Positions 1 through 6,134 of a DNA stretch of 6,134 nucleotides are shown piece after piece. This stretch comes from Candidatus Poseidoniaceae archaeon. GTDB lineage: Archaea; Thermoplasmatota; Poseidoniia; Poseidoniales; Poseidoniaceae. How positions within the stretch are numbered: the first letter of the stretch is position 1; the number at the start of each line of letters is the position of its first letter. Under the pieces are notes generated by a model. The model was given only the letters and a program-made list of their open reading frames with translations. It was not told the origin of the DNA and did no database searches. The position numbers and the translations under genes are program-made. The stretch lies in contig JALRLN010000084.1 in the NCBI GenBank assembly GCA_023254445.1, positions 1-6,134 of the forward strand, written 5' to 3'.

Positions 1-2
1 CA

Positions 3-2870
3 CAATCATCGGAGGAGGTCGCGGCCGTCCTTCATTCAGGCCCACAAGGTCTGGACGACCACCAAATTTTCGAGGTCCGAGAACGCTCAGGGTGGAACAG
101 GCTCGAAACCAAGCAAGCGGAACCCGCATGGAAACGCTTCCTTGAGCAATACAACGACCCGCTCAACTTCCTGCTCATCGGCGCGGCGCTGATCGCGTTG
201 GCCATCCACCCCGACGAACCTGGAGATGCCATCTTTATCTTCATCGTCCTGACCGCCAACGCCTTCTTTGGATTCTGGCAAGAAGGCCAAGCAGAACAGG
301 CGGCAGAGGCCCTGAAGTCGATGACGGTCTCCTCATGTATCGTGGTTCGCTCCGGGTTGGAAGTCGAGGTCCCAACCACCGACCTCGTGCCTGGCGATCT
401 TGTGCTCATTGAGGAAGGGCAACACGTCCCTGCCGACCTGCGTATCATGGAGAGCATCCGCTTGAGCATCGATGAGTCGGCACTGACCGGTGAATCGTTG
501 CCGGTGCTCAAGCAGGTGGAGCCCGTCGCTCCGGACACCTTGCTGGCCGACCGGACAAGCATTGCGCACATGGGGACCACGGTCGCCTCTGGCCGCGGGA
601 CGGGCCTGGTCGTCGACATTGGAATGAGCACTCAACTTGGTCGCATCGCGGCCGACATCGCGGAAGCCGAGGCTCCAAAGACGCCGCTCGAATTGAAGTT
701 GGAATCCCTCGGGCGATTTTTGGGCATCATCGCGCTGATGGTGGCCGTGCTCCTCGTTGGCATGAACCTCATCATCGCGCTCTTTGGGAAGAGCGATGGC
801 CTTCTTGATATCGTGATCGAGCAGTTCATCATCGCCATCGCCATCTTCGTCGCGATTGTCCCTGAAGGCCTCCCCATCATCTTGGTGATCACGCTTTCGC
901 TTGGCATGCGCAACATGGCGCGCCACCGCGCCATCATCCGCAGGATGAAGGCCGTGGAAACCTTGGGTTCGACCACGGTCATCTGTTCCGACAAAACGGG
1001 AACGCTGACCACCAACCAGATGACCGCCAGGCGCCTGAGTCTCATGGACCATCACTTCGATGTTTCAGGCGAGGGCTACGCCCCGGTTGGTCAACTGCAG
1101 AAGGACGGCACCAACCTGGCCGAAGCCGAATCAGCAATGCTACGCACGAGGGAGGATTTCCGGCTGCTCTCTGCATCGCTCGCCCTCTGCCACAACGCCG
1201 CCATCAGCGAAGTTGAGGGTCGATGGACGGGACTCGGCGATCCAACCGACGTGGCGTGTGCCGTGTTGGGTTCCAAACTCATGGGGGACCTTCGTACGTT
1301 CCGCGACGTCAACCCGCGCGTCTCAGAGGAGGGGTTCGACAGCGTACGGAAACGCATGTCCGTCGTTCACGTCATCGACGGCAAGCCGTGGGTCCTCGCA
1401 AAAGGGGCCAGCAGGAGCATTGTGTCCATCGCCACCAAGGTGTTCGACAACGGTCACGTTCGCGACATCACCGACAAGGACCGTGACCGCTTCAGGGACA
1501 CCGTCCTTGAGATGGGGAGCAACGCACTGAGGGTGATTGCTGTTGGTGCACGACCACTCGCGGACGACGAAAACATGGACGGTGAGGCCTCGCTGGAGAG
1601 CGACTTGATCTTGCTGGGGTGCGTCGGCATCATCGACCCCCCACGGCCAGAAGTCGCAGATGCGATTGCTCGCTGCCACCGTGCTGGCATTCAGGTGAAG
1701 ATGATCACCGGCGACCAATCGACAACCGCTGCCGCCATCGCCACTGAACTCGGCATCGACGGTCCCGGCATCGGTGGCGCTGAACTGGCCGATATGGACG
1801 AGGAGAACTTGTTCGGGGTTGTGTCCGACGCAGCGGTGTACTCCCGGGTGACGCCCGTGGACAAGATGCGCATTGTGACCGCCCTTCAGCAACGAGGGGA
1901 AGTGGTGGCCATGACGGGGGACGGTGTCAACGATGCCCCTGCACTGGCACAGGCCAACATCGGCATTGCCATGGGATTGGCTGGAACGGACGTTGCAAAA
2001 GACGCTGCAGACATGGTGCTGCAAGACGACAACTTTGCCAACATCGTTCAGGCGGTCGAGGAGGGTCGGAAGATCTACGCCAACATCCGAAATTTTGTCC
2101 GTTATCAGGTCTCGACCAACGTCGCTGCTGTGGCGTTGATTTTCCTCAGCACCTTCGTGTTTGGTTGGCCGCTCCCCCTCACGGCCACGCAAATCCTCGT
2201 GATCAACATCCTGATGGACGGGCCACCGGCCGTCGCCTTGGGGATGGAAAAGCGGCACGGCGACGTGATGTCGCAGCCACCACGGCCCGTCACTGAACCT
2301 CTGCCCAACAGGACCGACGTGGCCCTGATGTTCTTCCTCGGCGCGGTGATGGTCACGGGTACCTTGATCGTGTTCTACCTTGCTGGAGGCGGTCTTGCTG
2401 AGTGCGACGGGTTGCCGGGAACGGCGGTGGACGACCTTCCGTTTGACCCGTATGCCTGTGCCGATCCGAGCGCCGTAGGGCATGATGAAGCGATGGCCCA
2501 GTGGGAGTCGTTCAGCGCTGCCCAGTTCGCATATGCCCAAACGATGGCGTTCTCGGTGTTCATTGTGTACCAATTGTTCAACGTGCTCAACTGCCGCTCA
2601 AACGAGCGCAGCGTGCTGTTCGGTCTTGGTGTGTTCTCCAACAAAGCCATCAACATTGCAACGTTGATTTCGGCCGCCTTGCTGCTGTTCTTCGTGCAGG
2701 GCGCCTCGTGGGCCTTGCCCTTTGAGGGGCTCCACGTGGGTGACCTGTTGAGCACCCAATCGTTGGCGCCAGGCGACTGGCTCATCATTGTGCTCGTTGC
2801 AGCATCGGTGCTGTTGGCGGATGAATTCAGGAAAATTCTCAGGTCAACGGAATTTTTCAGGGAACACTGA
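3..2870 (+). CDS. P-type Ca2+/Mn2+-type cation-transporting ATPase (P2A, SPCA/Pmr1-like), 5' end cut by window edge
   Basis: An ATP-driven membrane pump that moves a divalent cation, most likely Ca2+, out of the cytoplasm. The frame is open from the left edge with no ATG or GTG before position 198, and residues 1-50 (from the codon at 3) match the cation-ATPase N-terminal domain, so only a few codons are missing and the TTG at 198 inside M1 is not the start. In visible numbering: M1 about 55-68, M2 75-94, actuator motif TGES 162-165 (from 486), M4 PEGLP 287-291 (from 861), phosphorylation motif DKTGTL with Asp330 (from 990), nucleotide-binding KGA 467-469, DPPR near 545, TGDGVNDAP near 638, M5 about 697-720, M6 about 728-747, then M7-M10. 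In M6 the NILMDGPPA stretch and in M5 STNVAAV, lacking the SERCA site I Glu, resemble Pmr1/SPCA pumps, which bind a single Ca2+. About 955 residues are visible, normal for the family. The family is very secure; the ion is inferred. Confidence 0.95.
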   Translation, partial: QSSEEVAAVLHSGPQGLDDHQIFEVRERSGWNRLETKQAEPAWKRFLEQYNDPLNFLLIGAALIALAIHPDEPGDAIFIFIVLTANAFFGFWQEGQAEQAAEALKSMTVSSCIVVRSGLEVEVPTTDLVPGDLVLIEEGQHVPADLRIMESIRLSIDESALTGESLPVLKQVEPVAPDTLLADRTSIAHMGTTVASGRGTGLVVDIGMSTQLGRIAADIAEAEAPKTPLELKLESLGRFLGIIALMVAVLLVGMNLIIALFGKSDGLLDIVIEQFIIAIAIFVAIVPEGLPIILVITLSLGMRNMARHRAIIRRMKAVETLGSTTVICSDKTGTLTTNQMTARRLSLMDHHFDVSGEGYAPVGQLQKDGTNLAEAESAMLRTREDFRLLSASLALCHNAAISEVEGRWTGLGDPTDVACAVLGSKLMGDLRTFRDVNPRVSEEGFDSVRKRMSVVHVIDGKPWVLAKGASRSIVSIATKVFDNGHVRDITDKDRDRFRDTVLEMGSNALRVIAVGARPLADDENMDGEASLESDLILLGCVGIIDPPRPEVADAIARCHRAGIQVKMITGDQSTTAAAIATELGIDGPGIGGAELADMDEENLFGVVSDAAVYSRVTPVDKMRIVTALQQRGEVVAMTGDGVNDAPALAQANIGIAMGLAGTDVAKDAADMVLQDDNFANIVQAVEEGRKIYANIRNFVRYQVSTNVAAVALIFLSTFVFGWPLPLTATQILVINILMDGPPAVALGMEKRHGDVMSQPPRPVTEPLPNRTDVALMFFLGAVMVTGTLIVFYLAGGGLAECDGLPGTAVDDLPFDPYACADPSAVGHDEAMAQWESFSAAQFAYAQTMAFSVFIVYQLFNVLNCRSNERSVLFGLGVFSNKAINIATLISAALLLFFVQGASWALPFEGLHVGDLLSTQSLAPGDWLIIVLVAASVLLADEFRKILRSTEFFREH

Positions 2871-2875
2871 GAAAC

Positions 2876-4168
2876 GTGTCCTTGCCGCCTTGGCGTGAAG
2901 GTGTACGTCCTGCCGAAGAACCAACGTTTGAAGGGCAGCGCACGGGACGGCTCGACGTGCAGCGCTTGACCTCCGAGCCTGGGATGGCAGGAGCCTCCGC
3001 GGATTGGAGGTCACGCTTGGCGAAGTCGGTCCTTGAGCACGACTGGAGCGCCGAGATGGAGCCGGTCGTGAACGTCCTCGCACGCGAGGGTCGCCTCGGT
3101 CTCGCTGAAGGTCGATTGCTGTATGCTCACAACGACCTTGCTGAAGTGGGCCTCCTTGCCAAGCTTTCCCGTGAAGCGAGGTTTGGATCGCGGGCCTTCT
3201 TCAACCACAACGTGCACATCAATCCAACCAACGTGTGCGCACTCGCGTGTCGATTCTGCGCCTTTCGACGTGGAAAAAAGGCCTCCGACGCCTATGCCCT
3301 CGACGCCGAAGCCTACGTCAAGGAACTGAATCGCTTTGCCGACCACGTGACTGAAGTGCATACCGTCGGCGGATTGCATCCGGACTGGGGCATTGGCCAT
3401 TACGAAGCGATGTTTCGAGCGGCCAAGGAAGCGCACCCCCACGTGACGATCAAAGCGCTGACAGCGGTGGAAATCAAGCACCTTGCCTCGCAATCTGGAT
3501 TGAGCATCACCGCCACCTTGTCGCGTCTTTTTGCTGCGGGGCTTGACCAACTTCCCGGCGGTGGTGCGGAAATCTTGGACGACGGCGTGCGAGAGGTGAT
3601 TTGCAAGGGGAAAGAGAGCAGCCAGGAATACTTGGACATCCACGAAGCCGTGCATGCGTTGGGCCATGTCAGCAACTGCACCATGCTGTTCGGTACGGTC
3701 GAAACAATCGACCACCGTCTCCAGCACATGCTTCGGCTCAGGGACCTTCAAGACCGTACTGGAGGCTTCCAATGCTTTGTTCCATACCCCTTCCTTCCCG
3801 ACCATTCACGCTTGCCTGAGGCCCAATTGGCGACAGGAACGGAAGTGCTCAGGACCATGGCCGTCTCACGGTTGGTCTTGGACAGTATCCCTCACCTCAA
3901 GGCGTACCGAATGAACATCGGAGACAGCCTGACGGAACTCTCGCTCGCGTTTGGTGCCGACGATGTCGACGGCACGGTGCAGCAAGAATCCATCATGCAC
4001 CTTGCAGGTTCGTCAACACCGCTCGACAGCGACAGGCGGCGCCTTGCCCGGATCATTGAGGATGCTGGGTGCGAGGCGTGGGAACGCAACTCCAACTATT
4101 CGGAGTTCACGCTCCTCGAACTCCCAGAACCTCCTGCACGTCGTGCGCTCCAAATGGCACAGGGGTGA
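2876..4168 (+). CDS. mqnE: Aminofutalosine synthase MqnE (radical SAM)
   Basis: A cytoplasmic radical SAM enzyme that adds the 5'-deoxyadenosyl radical to 3-[(1-carboxyvinyl)oxy]benzoate to form 6-amino-6-deoxyfutalosine, the second step of the futalosine menaquinone pathway. In the 430-residue frame the [4Fe-4S] motif CX3CX2C is Cys121, Cys125 and Cys128, followed by AFRRGK. Other family blocks are VHTVGGLHPD (161-170), TAVEIKHL (196-203), LPGGGAEI (226-233), RLRDLQDRTGGFQ (287-299), and FGADDVDGTV with HLAG (359-378). The VGGLHP and GADDxDGTV blocks favour MqnE over its paralogue MqnC. The start is uncertain. GTG 2876 lies 5 bp after the ATPase stop but has no ribosome site and gives about 50 residues more than usual. 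TTG 3017 has GGAGG 6 bases upstream and gives 383 residues, near family length. ATG 2984 is a third option. Its stop is 4 bp before mqnA, so the two are probably co-transcribed. Confidence 0.93.
   Translation: MSLPPWREGVRPAEEPTFEGQRTGRLDVQRLTSEPGMAGASADWRSRLAKSVLEHDWSAEMEPVVNVLAREGRLGLAEGRLLYAHNDLAEVGLLAKLSREARFGSRAFFNHNVHINPTNVCALACRFCAFRRGKKASDAYALDAEAYVKELNRFADHVTEVHTVGGLHPDWGIGHYEAMFRAAKEAHPHVTIKALTAVEIKHLASQSGLSITATLSRLFAAGLDQLPGGGAEILDDGVREVICKGKESSQEYLDIHEAVHALGHVSNCTMLFGTVETIDHRLQHMLRLRDLQDRTGGFQCFVPYPFLPDHSRLPEAQLATGTEVLRTMAVSRLVLDSIPHLKAYRMNIGDSLTELSLAFGADDVDGTVQQESIMHLAGSSTPLDSDRRRLARIIEDAGCEAWERNSNYSEFTLLELPEPPARRALQMAQG
3006..3010 (+). promoter_or_regulatory. Candidate Shine-Dalgarno for an internal TTG start of mqnE
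   Basis: GGAGG sits 6 bases before the in-frame TTG at 3017 (codon 48 of the long mqnE frame). Initiation here would give a protein of typical MqnE length. Supporting this, the first 20 codons after GTG 2876 have G or C in the third position in only 8 cases, while codons 21-47 have 21 of 27. The same purines would also arise as an ordinary Trp-Arg codon pair, so this remains a candidate only. Confidence 0.4.
4164..4168 (+). promoter_or_regulatory. Shine-Dalgarno site of mqnA overlapping the mqnE stop
   Basis: GGTGA complements the conserved 3' end of 16S rRNA (…ATCACCTCC). It lies 4 bases before ATG 4173, and its last three bases are the TGA stop of mqnE. This fixes the mqnA start at 4173 instead of at upstream in-frame ATGs that would overlap mqnE, and it suggests translational coupling of the two genes. 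Confidence 0.65.
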
Positions 4169-4172
4169 GTTC

Positions 4173-4997
4173 ATGCCTGCGTCATGGACGACCACCATCG
4201 GCCGTGTGGCCTTCATCAACTGCGACCCGTTGTTCACGGGCCTGGATCCGTCCTGGTCGGTCCTCGCAGCCCCTCCTTCATGGTTGACGGGGCACGTGCT
4301 TCGACGGGATTGCATCATTGCGCCCATCCCCGCAGCGGACTTCGCAGAACACCACGAGGAGTTGATGCTCGTTCCCGACATTGGCATTGGCTCTGCGGGG
4401 GAGGTGGGCAGCGTGCTGTTGTTTGGCGATCAGCCCATCGAGACGATGAAGCGGATTGCTGTGCCCACCGATTCTGCCTCTTCGGTCGCGTTGCTTCGTT
4501 GGTTGCTCGTCGAGCGTGGGTTGGAGGTTGACTTTGTTCGAATGGGCCCCGATCTTGATGCCATGCTTGGCGTTGCCGACGGCGCCCTCATCATTGGTGA
4601 TCGTGCCTTGGACGGCGCCCGGCAACGGCCGGGTTCCGTTCGCATGGACCTTGGGCAAGCATGGTCTGAGCGTCTTGGTTTGCCAATGGTGTTTGGCGTG
4701 TTCGTCGCGCGCCGTGACGCCAACCTGAGCGACGTGAAAGCGGCGCATGCAGCGTTGGTTGAACGCTTGGCGGCCTTCGAAGCAGGCGGTGACGCGCGCG
4801 CCGCTGTCCTCGAAAGGGCGCACGCGCACACGGGGCTTGACCATGAACGGCTCGACCGCTACTTCGGCGAGGTCTTCAACAGGCTTGGTGAAGCAGACCG
4901 TGATGGACTGCATGCCTTCCTTTCGCAGGTCTGCGCTTTGGCGAAGCCGCCCACGTGGGCATGGGACGAGCCGTTGGCGAGAGAGGTGGCTTCTTGA
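4173..4997 (+). CDS. mqnA: Chorismate dehydratase MqnA
   Basis: A soluble enzyme that dehydrates chorismate to 3-[(1-carboxyvinyl)oxy]benzoate, the entry step of the futalosine pathway; its product is the substrate of the MqnE encoded just upstream. The 274-residue product, normal for the family, has the periplasmic-binding-protein-like fold sequence pattern of the MqnA/MqnD family. It shows GRVAFINCDPLF (10-21), where Asn16 matches the conserved active-site Asn of the usual YLN-(T/S)-x-PL motif, with Cys replacing Thr/Ser at 17. It also has PDIGIGSAGEVGSVLLFG (68-85), DSASSVALLR (100-109), DGALIIGDRAL (136-146) and DLGQAWSERLGLPMVFGVF (159-177). The frame is open upstream to 3951, but that part overlaps mqnE and lacks similarity to the family, and GGTGA precedes ATG 4173. 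The mqnD start is 22 bp downstream. There is no signal peptide. Confidence 0.94.
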   Translation: MPASWTTTIGRVAFINCDPLFTGLDPSWSVLAAPPSWLTGHVLRRDCIIAPIPAADFAEHHEELMLVPDIGIGSAGEVGSVLLFGDQPIETMKRIAVPTDSASSVALLRWLLVERGLEVDFVRMGPDLDAMLGVADGALIIGDRALDGARQRPGSVRMDLGQAWSERLGLPMVFGVFVARRDANLSDVKAAHAALVERLAAFEAGGDARAAVLERAHAHTGLDHERLDRYFGEVFNRLGEADRDGLHAFLSQVCALAKPPTWAWDEPLAREVAS

Positions 4998-5019
4998 AGG
5001 GCCGCTCTGAGCGTCGGGC

Positions 5020-5907
5020 ATGACCAACGATCTCCCCATGGATGAAGACGGGAACCGGATTGTCCGCATTGGCCATTCCCCTGACCCCGACGACGCCTTC
5101 ATGTTTCACGCGTTGACCACCGGGGCCTTTCCGACCCCGGGCTACACCTTCGTCCACGAACTCCAAGACATCGAGACGCTCAACCAGCGGGCGATGCGTG
5201 GCGATCTTGAGGTGTCGGCCGTGTCGATCCATGCCTTTCCGGAGATCGCCGACCGCTACGCTTTGATGAACTGCGGCGCGTCCATGGGCGAAGGGTACGG
5301 CCCGATGATCGTGGCTCGACCCGGGTTGACCGTCGATGAAGCAAAGGCTGGAACCATCGCCGTACCTGGTCTGAAAACCAGTGCCTACCTTGGGCTTCGT
5401 CTGGCGTGGGGCGATGTGAACGTCGAGGTGGTCCCGTTTGACGAGATCATGCCCAAGGTGATTGACGGTACGTACCCGTGCGGCCTCATCATCCACGAGG
5501 GCCAGTTGACGTGGACCGACCATGACCTCAATGTGCTCATTGACCTCGGCATCTGGTGGAACGAGCGGACGGGTGGCTGGCCGATGCCGCTCGGCGGGAA
5601 CGTCGTTCGCCGCGACCTCGGGGAGCAGGTGATGGAAGACATCACCCGCTACACAAAAATGTCCATCGAACACGCCATCGCACACCCTGAGGACGCGCTC
5701 GAATTTGCCAAAGCATGGGGCCGCGGCATCGACGACGACACCAACCAGCGCTTCGTGACCATGTACGTGAACGAACGGACCATCGATTACGCTCCTGAGG
5801 GCCGTTCGTCCATCCGCCAATTCCTTCGTGAGGGGAAGGACGTCGGTTTGATCGATGCGGCGTTCGACGTCGAGGGCATGACGTTCATCGGTGCAACGGA
5901 GGCATGA
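5020..5907 (+). CDS. mqnD: 1,4-dihydroxy-6-naphthoate synthase MqnD
   Basis: A cytoplasmic enzyme that converts cyclic dehypoxanthine futalosine to 1,4-dihydroxy-6-naphthoate, the menaquinone ring precursor. The 295-residue product shows the family blocks in order: IGHSPDPDDAFMFHAL (17-32), VSAVSIHAF (65-73), ALMNCGASMGEGYGPMIVAR (81-100), VPGLKTSAYLGLRLA (115-129), FDEIMPKV (140-147), CGLIIHEGQLT (154-164) and LGIWWNERTGGWPMPLGGNVVRRDL (176-200). His159 in IIHEG corresponds to the catalytic His145 proposed for Thermus thermophilus MqnD (from memory). Family members usually read SPCPND near the N-terminus; here it is SPDPDD. The start at ATG 5020 has only weak purine-rich sequence upstream; ATG 5038 is possible and would cost six residues that show no conserved motif. 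Its TGA at 5905-5907 lies between the GGAGG and the ATG of the next gene. The substrate-producing enzyme MqnC is not in the window. Confidence 0.95.
   Translation: MTNDLPMDEDGNRIVRIGHSPDPDDAFMFHALTTGAFPTPGYTFVHELQDIETLNQRAMRGDLEVSAVSIHAFPEIADRYALMNCGASMGEGYGPMIVARPGLTVDEAKAGTIAVPGLKTSAYLGLRLAWGDVNVEVVPFDEIMPKVIDGTYPCGLIIHEGQLTWTDHDLNVLIDLGIWWNERTGGWPMPLGGNVVRRDLGEQVMEDITRYTKMSIEHAIAHPEDALEFAKAWGRGIDDDTNQRFVTMYVNERTIDYAPEGRSSIRQFLREGKDVGLIDAAFDVEGMTFIGATEA
5898..5902 (+). promoter_or_regulatory. Shine-Dalgarno site of the DOHH-like gene
   Basis: GGAGG lies within the last codons of mqnD. It is 7 bases before ATG 5910 but only 1 base before the in-frame ATG 5904, so it favours 5910 as the start. 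The mqnD stop falls in the spacer, a layout typical of translational coupling. Confidence 0.6.
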
Positions 5908-5909
5908 AG

Positions 5910-6134
5910 ATGAAGCCGTCACCGCCCGCGGTGAGCGACTTTGGCTCGGTTGACCCGGCGCCAGCTGCGGCCGGTCCGGTCGACCTTCACCGGCGTGTCT
6001 TGCTGAACGAAGACGAGCGCATGTTTCAGCGCATGCGGGCGGTGTTCGCACTCCGAAACGAAGGAAGCGACCACGCTGTTGACGCCTTGTGCGAGGCCTT
6101 TGTTTCGTCGAGCGCCCTGCTCCGTCATGAGTTG
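5910..6134 (+). CDS. HEAT-repeat protein resembling deoxyhypusine hydroxylase (DOHH), 3' end cut by window edge
   Basis: Only the first 75 codons are visible. After a Pro/Ala-rich N-terminal segment comes a helical HEAT-repeat block reading FQRMRAVFALRNEG, then a second helix, then SSSALLRHEL at the window edge. DOHH hydroxylates deoxyhypusine on translation factor IF5A using a di-iron centre held by His-Glu pairs in HEAT repeats. The family hallmarks are a RYRAMFALRN-like helix followed by SAL(L/F)(R/K)HE, and the visible His-Glu near the end fits one such metal-binding pair. The early SVDPAPAA segment also resembles the linker between the two halves of human DOHH. I chose ATG 5910 because GGAGG lies 7 bases upstream; ATG 5904, two codons earlier, is possible. 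The gene overlaps the mqnD end region and probably belongs to the same transcript. With the rest unseen, another HEAT-repeat protein (PBS-lyase type) cannot be excluded, and actual hydroxylase activity is inferred. Confidence 0.75.
   Translation, partial: MKPSPPAVSDFGSVDPAPAAAGPVDLHRRVLLNEDERMFQRMRAVFALRNEGSDHAVDALCEAFVSSSALLRHEL

Noticed and set aside
198..200. TTG at 198 as the ATPase start
   Set aside because: It lies inside M1, and the 65 codons before it encode the expected N-terminal cation-ATPase domain and the start of M1.
1323..2573. A 416-residue open frame on the - strand opposite the ATPase
   Set aside because: It mirrors the codon pattern of the well-supported ATPase, has His/Asp/Val-rich composition without recognisable motifs, and lies wholly inside conserved coding sequence.
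2823..2862. Three TTC(T)CAGG-like repeats and an imperfect GAAAATTC / GAATTTTTC inverted repeat (2831-2838, 2850-2858) at the end of the ATPase gene
   Set aside because: The stem is AT-rich with a bulged T and lies inside the coding sequence for the conserved-length C-terminus. No T-run follows it, so a terminator call is not supported.
3951..4172. A 74-codon N-terminal extension of mqnA from ATG 3951
   Set aside because: It would overlap the conserved 3' part of mqnE in another frame, has no MqnA similarity, and ATG 4173 has its own GGTGA site and matches family length.
4998..5019. The mqnA-mqnD gap as a promoter or terminator
   Set aside because: At 22 bases, with no hairpin, T-run or promoter-like element, it is an ordinary intra-operon spacer.
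4876..6051. A 391-residue open frame on the - strand opposite mqnD
   Set aside because: It runs across the ends of three sense genes, shows no recognisable domain, and is the expected antisense shadow of GC-rich codons.

Overview
The window holds five genes, all on the + strand and packed nearly end to end, with no RNA gene, mobile element, CRISPR array or large repeat that I can see. In order they are: a P-type calcium/manganese-type cation ATPase (its first few codons lie left of the window); three genes of the futalosine route to menaquinone, mqnE (aminofutalosine synthase), mqnA (chorismate dehydratase) and mqnD (1,4-dihydroxy-6-naphthoate synthase); and the first 75 or so codons of a HEAT-repeat protein that reads like deoxyhypusine hydroxylase (DOHH), cut by the right edge.

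The organism is a prokaryote with compact gene spacing, fairly high GC (judged by eye, not counted) and Shine-Dalgarno-like sites before mqnA (GGTGA) and the DOHH-like gene (GGAGG). No ribosomal RNA or other marker fixes the lineage. A futalosine pathway, a eukaryote/SPCA-like Ca2+ pump and a DOHH-like protein together would suit a marine euryarchaeon of the Poseidoniales (Marine Group II) type, but that is only a guess; a bacterial source is not excluded.

The mqn genes probably form one transcript: 4 bp separate mqnE and mqnA, 22 bp separate mqnA and mqnD, and mqnD ends within the translation start region of the DOHH-like gene. MqnA dehydrates chorismate to 3-[(1-carboxyvinyl)oxy]benzoate. 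MqnE, a radical SAM enzyme, joins this to the adenosyl moiety of SAM to give aminofutalosine. After steps done by genes not present here (a deaminase and/or nucleosidase, then MqnC), MqnD cleaves cyclic dehypoxanthine futalosine to 1,4-dihydroxy-6-naphthoate, the precursor of the menaquinone ring. The ATPase has no evident link to this pathway, although mqnE may begin only 5 bp after its stop.

The points most worth a second look are the DOHH-like gene in a prokaryotic menaquinone operon, whose N-terminus resembles the middle linker and second half of eukaryotic DOHH, and the ion-site residues of the ATPase, which are SPCA/Pmr1-like but carry substitutions at the positions tied to Mn2+ selectivity. 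The start codon of mqnE is uncertain.
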